Shown here piece after piece: positions 60,532 to 64,000 of a stretch of DNA of 64,000 nucleotides. The notes under the pieces are model-generated. The model was not told the origin of the DNA. It saw only the letters and a list, made by a program, of their open reading frames with translations, and made no database searches. The position numbers were made by a program, and so were the translations under genes. Numbering within the stretch: the stretch's first letter is position 1; each line of letters begins with the position of its first letter. The stretch comes from Otatea glauca (taxonomy: Eukaryota; Streptophyta; Magnoliopsida; Poales; Poaceae): the NCBI GenBank assembly GCA_036346275.1, contig CM070728.1, positions 20,794,723 through 20,858,722 on the forward strand, given 5' to 3'.

Positions 60532-60834
60532 AAAACTTTGCTTCTTCTGCTGCTATATAAATTCTCTGAGTTGTAAGATTACTTTGTATAATAGTTTCCT
60601 CTTTAATAATATTGTGTATGGTTGTGGTTCCAATTGTTGAACATGTGCGTACTAACTACTGATCATGGGACTAGTACTGTTTGTACATTAGATTTGTATT
60701 TTTGCATTTTATGTAAAAATGGGGGTCGTTACACCCGCCTACCGCACGTGCGATGCTGCCACTCCAGAGATGGCCATGGGCAGCGTGGTGATGGTGGGCT
60801 TCTTCCGTAGCGGCAACCTCTCCTCCAGGCTCTT

Positions 60835-63800
60835 TGTCGGGACCGAATTTGCAAATCCGGACCCTCTGTGTATATCGCACTAGTCCAGGATCACGCTAGT
60901 GCACACAGGCTCAACATAGATGCTATCACAGTCATACACAGCGAAATATAGCATAACTTCAATAATTAATAATAATTGTTGTCTTACATGATTATCGCCA
61001 CACAGGGCTTAACTAAGAAATGGCAATTAAGCAGCAGCGGAAATAAAGTAAACGTAGCAGCTCCCCAGTTCACCGCAGGCAACTGACGAGGCTCGAACCA
61101 TAAGCATTCGCATCCAGATAATCCTCCTCCACGAAAGGCGTAGATTCTTCTTCTTCTGAAGTTGTTGTTGGGGTGAGTACATAAAGCACTCAACAAGTTG
61201 TGCACAGTAACGCAAGTCTAATATTCTACATGCTTGGCTTATTCCAAGGAAGGCTAACATGGCTATTTTGCAGTAAAGCAGCTTTTATAAAAGAATACAA
61301 TAAGTAGATTGAAAGACAGTAAAACAAATAACAGTAATTAATAGATTCAATTTTTCAAGTAAATCAGATTTCCAATCCTAAGTCAAGTTCCATTTACTCC
61401 GTGGCAATCCTGCCATCCCATCCAGTTTTCATTTAAATAAAGTCTAACTCTTAACTGTAATTCCTGAGCATTGCCCAATACCGTGAGCGTGGCTATTCGA
61501 ATAGATTGTACACTCTACAGAGGTTATGCACTTTACCCACACGATACAACCAAACACCACCAAGGCGAGTGATCATAACAAAGCCTTTACAATGCTACAC
61601 CTAGACCCAGTACTGCTCGCTAAGGTTTCAACACTAAAGGGTTAAACCACCACAACAGGGCCCCCCTCTTGCGCCATGTGAGTTATACCGTAAACCCGGG
61701 ACTCACTATTCACCACGACGATCAAATCTAGGCTTCACAAATTATTAAGCTAGGCTGTCCCATTCCAGACATGTGGTTGCAAGAAAGACTCAGATCAAAG
61801 GCTTGCAAGGTTAAGTCCTTAAAGTGATTAAGGCAAGACTTCCACATACCCCTGCCAATCCTGGCCCACCTTGGCACACTGCCCCTTGCCACTTGCCCCA
61901 ATCTAAATCATTACCACCCCAATTGATTACCGAGCACCACGTGCCACCAACATTTCAATCTAGTTGTGTGACCTCCTCGCCACGATAACTTGATATCACT
62001 GTGTGACAACACATGACACACCAATTCATAAACATTGTTCCATATTCCATTAGTCAAGATTAAGTATCAACATTCGGACACATGTGATGACGTGGCATGG
62101 CTAAGCAATCTACGACGGTCTAACTAACCCATGTTGATTATAAATATTAACCAACTATTAATTAACCATCCTAGGGTAACAACAAGATCATGGCATATAA
62201 TTGACAAGGTGGTCTTAATGCAAATAGGCATATTATCTATTTCCCAGATTAATTGAAATCATTTATCCACATAAAATATCATGCATAAATTTAAGGGACA
62301 AAATAGCAATTTTGTGAAATCAGGTGCAACATGGTCAAAGCACAACTTGCCTTGGAGTAGGTACTGGTCTTGCTCTGAGCTTGGGTTTTGAAGTGACGAA
62401 TCTTCCTCCGGATCACCGAGCAGTTCAACGTCTACACGAAACGATGCCAAAATGACAAATAAACACCAAAACAGAGATCAAACAAACTCTAAAAATAAAA
62501 TAAAATTCACCAATAAATAGATCTTGATTTTACAATTTTTTAGAAATTTTAATCACTCAAATCCGAGTTAAAATACAAAAGATATGGCCTTTTGAAGTTT
62601 GAATAAATACTGAAATTACAGAAATTAGAATTTCCGATTTTCCCGAATTATTTTTATACAGAAAACTCGCTTTATTGCGCAAGCGACACGTGGACCAATC
62701 ATTGGCTGACACGTCGCCTCGGTGCACAGACCCGGTCCATGAACCTCCTCTGGTCCACCGTGAACCCGGTGCATGACGCTTCGGTTTCCGCACCGACACG
62801 CGTCACGCATCCGTGCGACGATCCGACGGCTAGCGATCTGTGCCCACGCGGCACTGACTCAACGATCAGATCTAGATCCAACGGCTACAGATACCTGAGC
62901 ACCTTACCACGCTTACCGAGACGTGGCACGATCGCAGCGGTTCAACGAAGATCCGACGGTCGACGAAGCTCCGAGGCGAAGATGTCGGCGTGGCGGCGAA
63001 GCTTCACCGGAGCGGAGGAAGAAGACGAGCCCGACGGTGATCCAGGTGACTCCGGCGACGAAGACGTGGCAGCTCCGGTGCGTGACGCGACGAGTTCCAA
63101 TCTGGAACTGGTGCGGCGGAAGGCGGTTCGACGGCGTCGGAAAACGAAGAAAACCATCGGCAGCGCCTTCAGGAACTACTGCGAGCTCTAGCGCACGGGC
63201 GACGGCGGCTCAACTGCGGTGGCTAGGGCTACGGCTGCGCTTGGAGATGGCGAACCTCGGGTGCAGACCGCGCCTTAAATAGCCTCGGCATGCGCGCAAA
63301 AATTGAAACCCTAAGTCACGCGGCGGCGACGGCAAGTCGGCGGCGGATTCGGAAACCGAATCGGAGACGAAGAGCGAGGACCGTTCGATCCGCGATGAAC
63401 GGCTGCGATCACTTCCGAAACGATACGATCCGATCCGCTCTTTCCAAAATCAACGGATGCGATCGGATCCTACCTAAAATAACGCAACGCGATCTCAACC
63501 GCACGATCTTGATCCAACGGTTCACAGGCGCTAGGGTTTTCCAACTTCATCTTCAAATCTTGAGCGCTCCTTCGCGATCCAACGGCTGACGCAGCGCTGC
63601 TTACTCGGCTTGATGAAGACCGCGCGATGAAGATCCAACTGGCGACCATCATTGCGGGAACACGGCCGACGGGCAGACAATGATGGGTCAGCAGCAGACA
63701 ATCTTGGGCTTGGCCCGATCTTCATTCACCGGATTTTCTAAAGCTTTTTGATTTAAAATAATTCTCGAAATTAGATTAATTCATTTAAGGCAATTAAAAT

Positions 63801-64000
63801 ATCAGTAAAATTCCTAGAAAAATCTCATAAATACTTTGAGACATTCTGAGCTCAAATAAAATATTTTGGGCAAAACTTTATTTTAACTTTGCAAACAATT
63901 AAATAGTTTTCTTAAAGTGGCTAAATACTTAATTTTCAAAATAAATTCCAATAAATCCAGAAAATCCAAATAATTCACAAATTGCACAAATGACAATAAA
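60835..64000 (-). mobile_element. Large LTR, minus orientation, continuing past the right edge
   Basis: Its 3' end, read on the minus strand, is TTCGGTCCCGACA (60847-60835). From there to the window end it follows the solo LTR at 20461-23629 block for block: the GTGAGTACATAAAGCACTCAACAAGTT-like block (61170), GTGAGC...ATGCACTTTACCCAC, TGTGATGACGTGGCATG, the TCTACACGAAACGA block (62430) and the GC-rich block (62680-63600). By comparison the TGTAACA start should lie about 50 bp beyond base 64000. No TSD can be tested. Confidence 0.8.

Larger units (their letters stand above)
54298..60733 (+). mobile_element. Large solo LTR, TSD CCCGC, with a smaller solo LTR nested inside
   Basis: Starts TGTAACATCCTG and ends GGGTCGTTACA, flanked by CCCGC at 54293-54297 and 60734-60738. 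Without the nested element it is 5.4 kb. No coding domain and no second LTR. It shares the CTGCAGAGT block (58972-58980), the GCGGAGTACGTAAAGTACTCACC block (near 59330) and the overall plan with the copy at 18544. An AT-rich section (56290-58000), with a (TA)n(TG)n microsatellite at 56808-56834, has no counterpart there and may be extra inserted DNA. Confidence 0.82.

Overview
This is nuclear DNA of a flowering plant, almost certainly a grass. The evidence is intron-bearing genes with plant splice sites, very GC-rich first exons with grass-type codon use, and dense Copia, large-LTR, CACTA, hAT and Stowaway-like repeats. No bacterial operon, phage, CRISPR array, rRNA or convincing tRNA gene was seen. 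Most of the window is nested transposable-element (TE) sequence around two recognisable genes, both on the minus strand.

Left end (1-6.4 kb): the 5' two thirds of an NADPH oxidase (respiratory burst oxidase homolog, RBOHE-like). Seven exons can be placed to the base with continuous phase, giving 662 codons. The FAD/NADPH-binding C-terminus lies beyond the left edge. A 3.1-kb intron separates the heme-binding exon from the last visible exon.

7.9-15.3 kb: a Copia retrotransposon with three LTRs (partial LTR, internal fragment, LTR, internal region, LTR) inside one 5-bp target-site duplication (TSD), AGTCT. 15.3-18.5 kb: poorly resolved single-copy-looking DNA with a few exon-like pieces. 18.5-24.6 kb: a large LTR-like element carrying a second, related solo LTR in opposite orientation (TSD CAGCT). 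24.9-27.5 kb: a miniature CACTA element and a CACTA-derived array of hairpin repeats. 30.0-31.2 kb: a Stowaway-like MITE and a hAT-like element with a GC-rich insert.

37.7-53.2 kb: a gene for mitochondrial adrenodoxin-type [2Fe-2S] ferredoxin (MFDX) swollen by TEs. Six exons are placed to the base. The exon that should carry three of the four cluster-binding cysteines was not found, and the fifth exon looks like a deletion fusion, so this copy is probably a pseudogene. Its last intron holds a solo LTR (TSD TAAAA) with a Copia element inside it (TSD CTAAT). Another intron holds a minus-strand Copia element (TSD ATATT).

53.7-64 kb: a hAT-like MITE just upstream of the ferredoxin gene, a solo LTR (TSD CCCGC) containing a smaller solo LTR (TSD AAAAC), and a further related LTR running off the right edge.

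RBOH makes apoplastic superoxide. MFDX passes electrons in mitochondria (Fe-S cluster and biotin synthesis). Nothing suggests that they work together. From memory and unverified, rice chromosome 9 carries an adrenodoxin-like ferredoxin next to an RBOH gene, so this may be conserved gene order stretched by TEs. I found no new kind of biological system. The most interesting observations are the gutted ferredoxin gene, the three-LTR Copia element, and a family of large LTRs present only as solo or nested copies.
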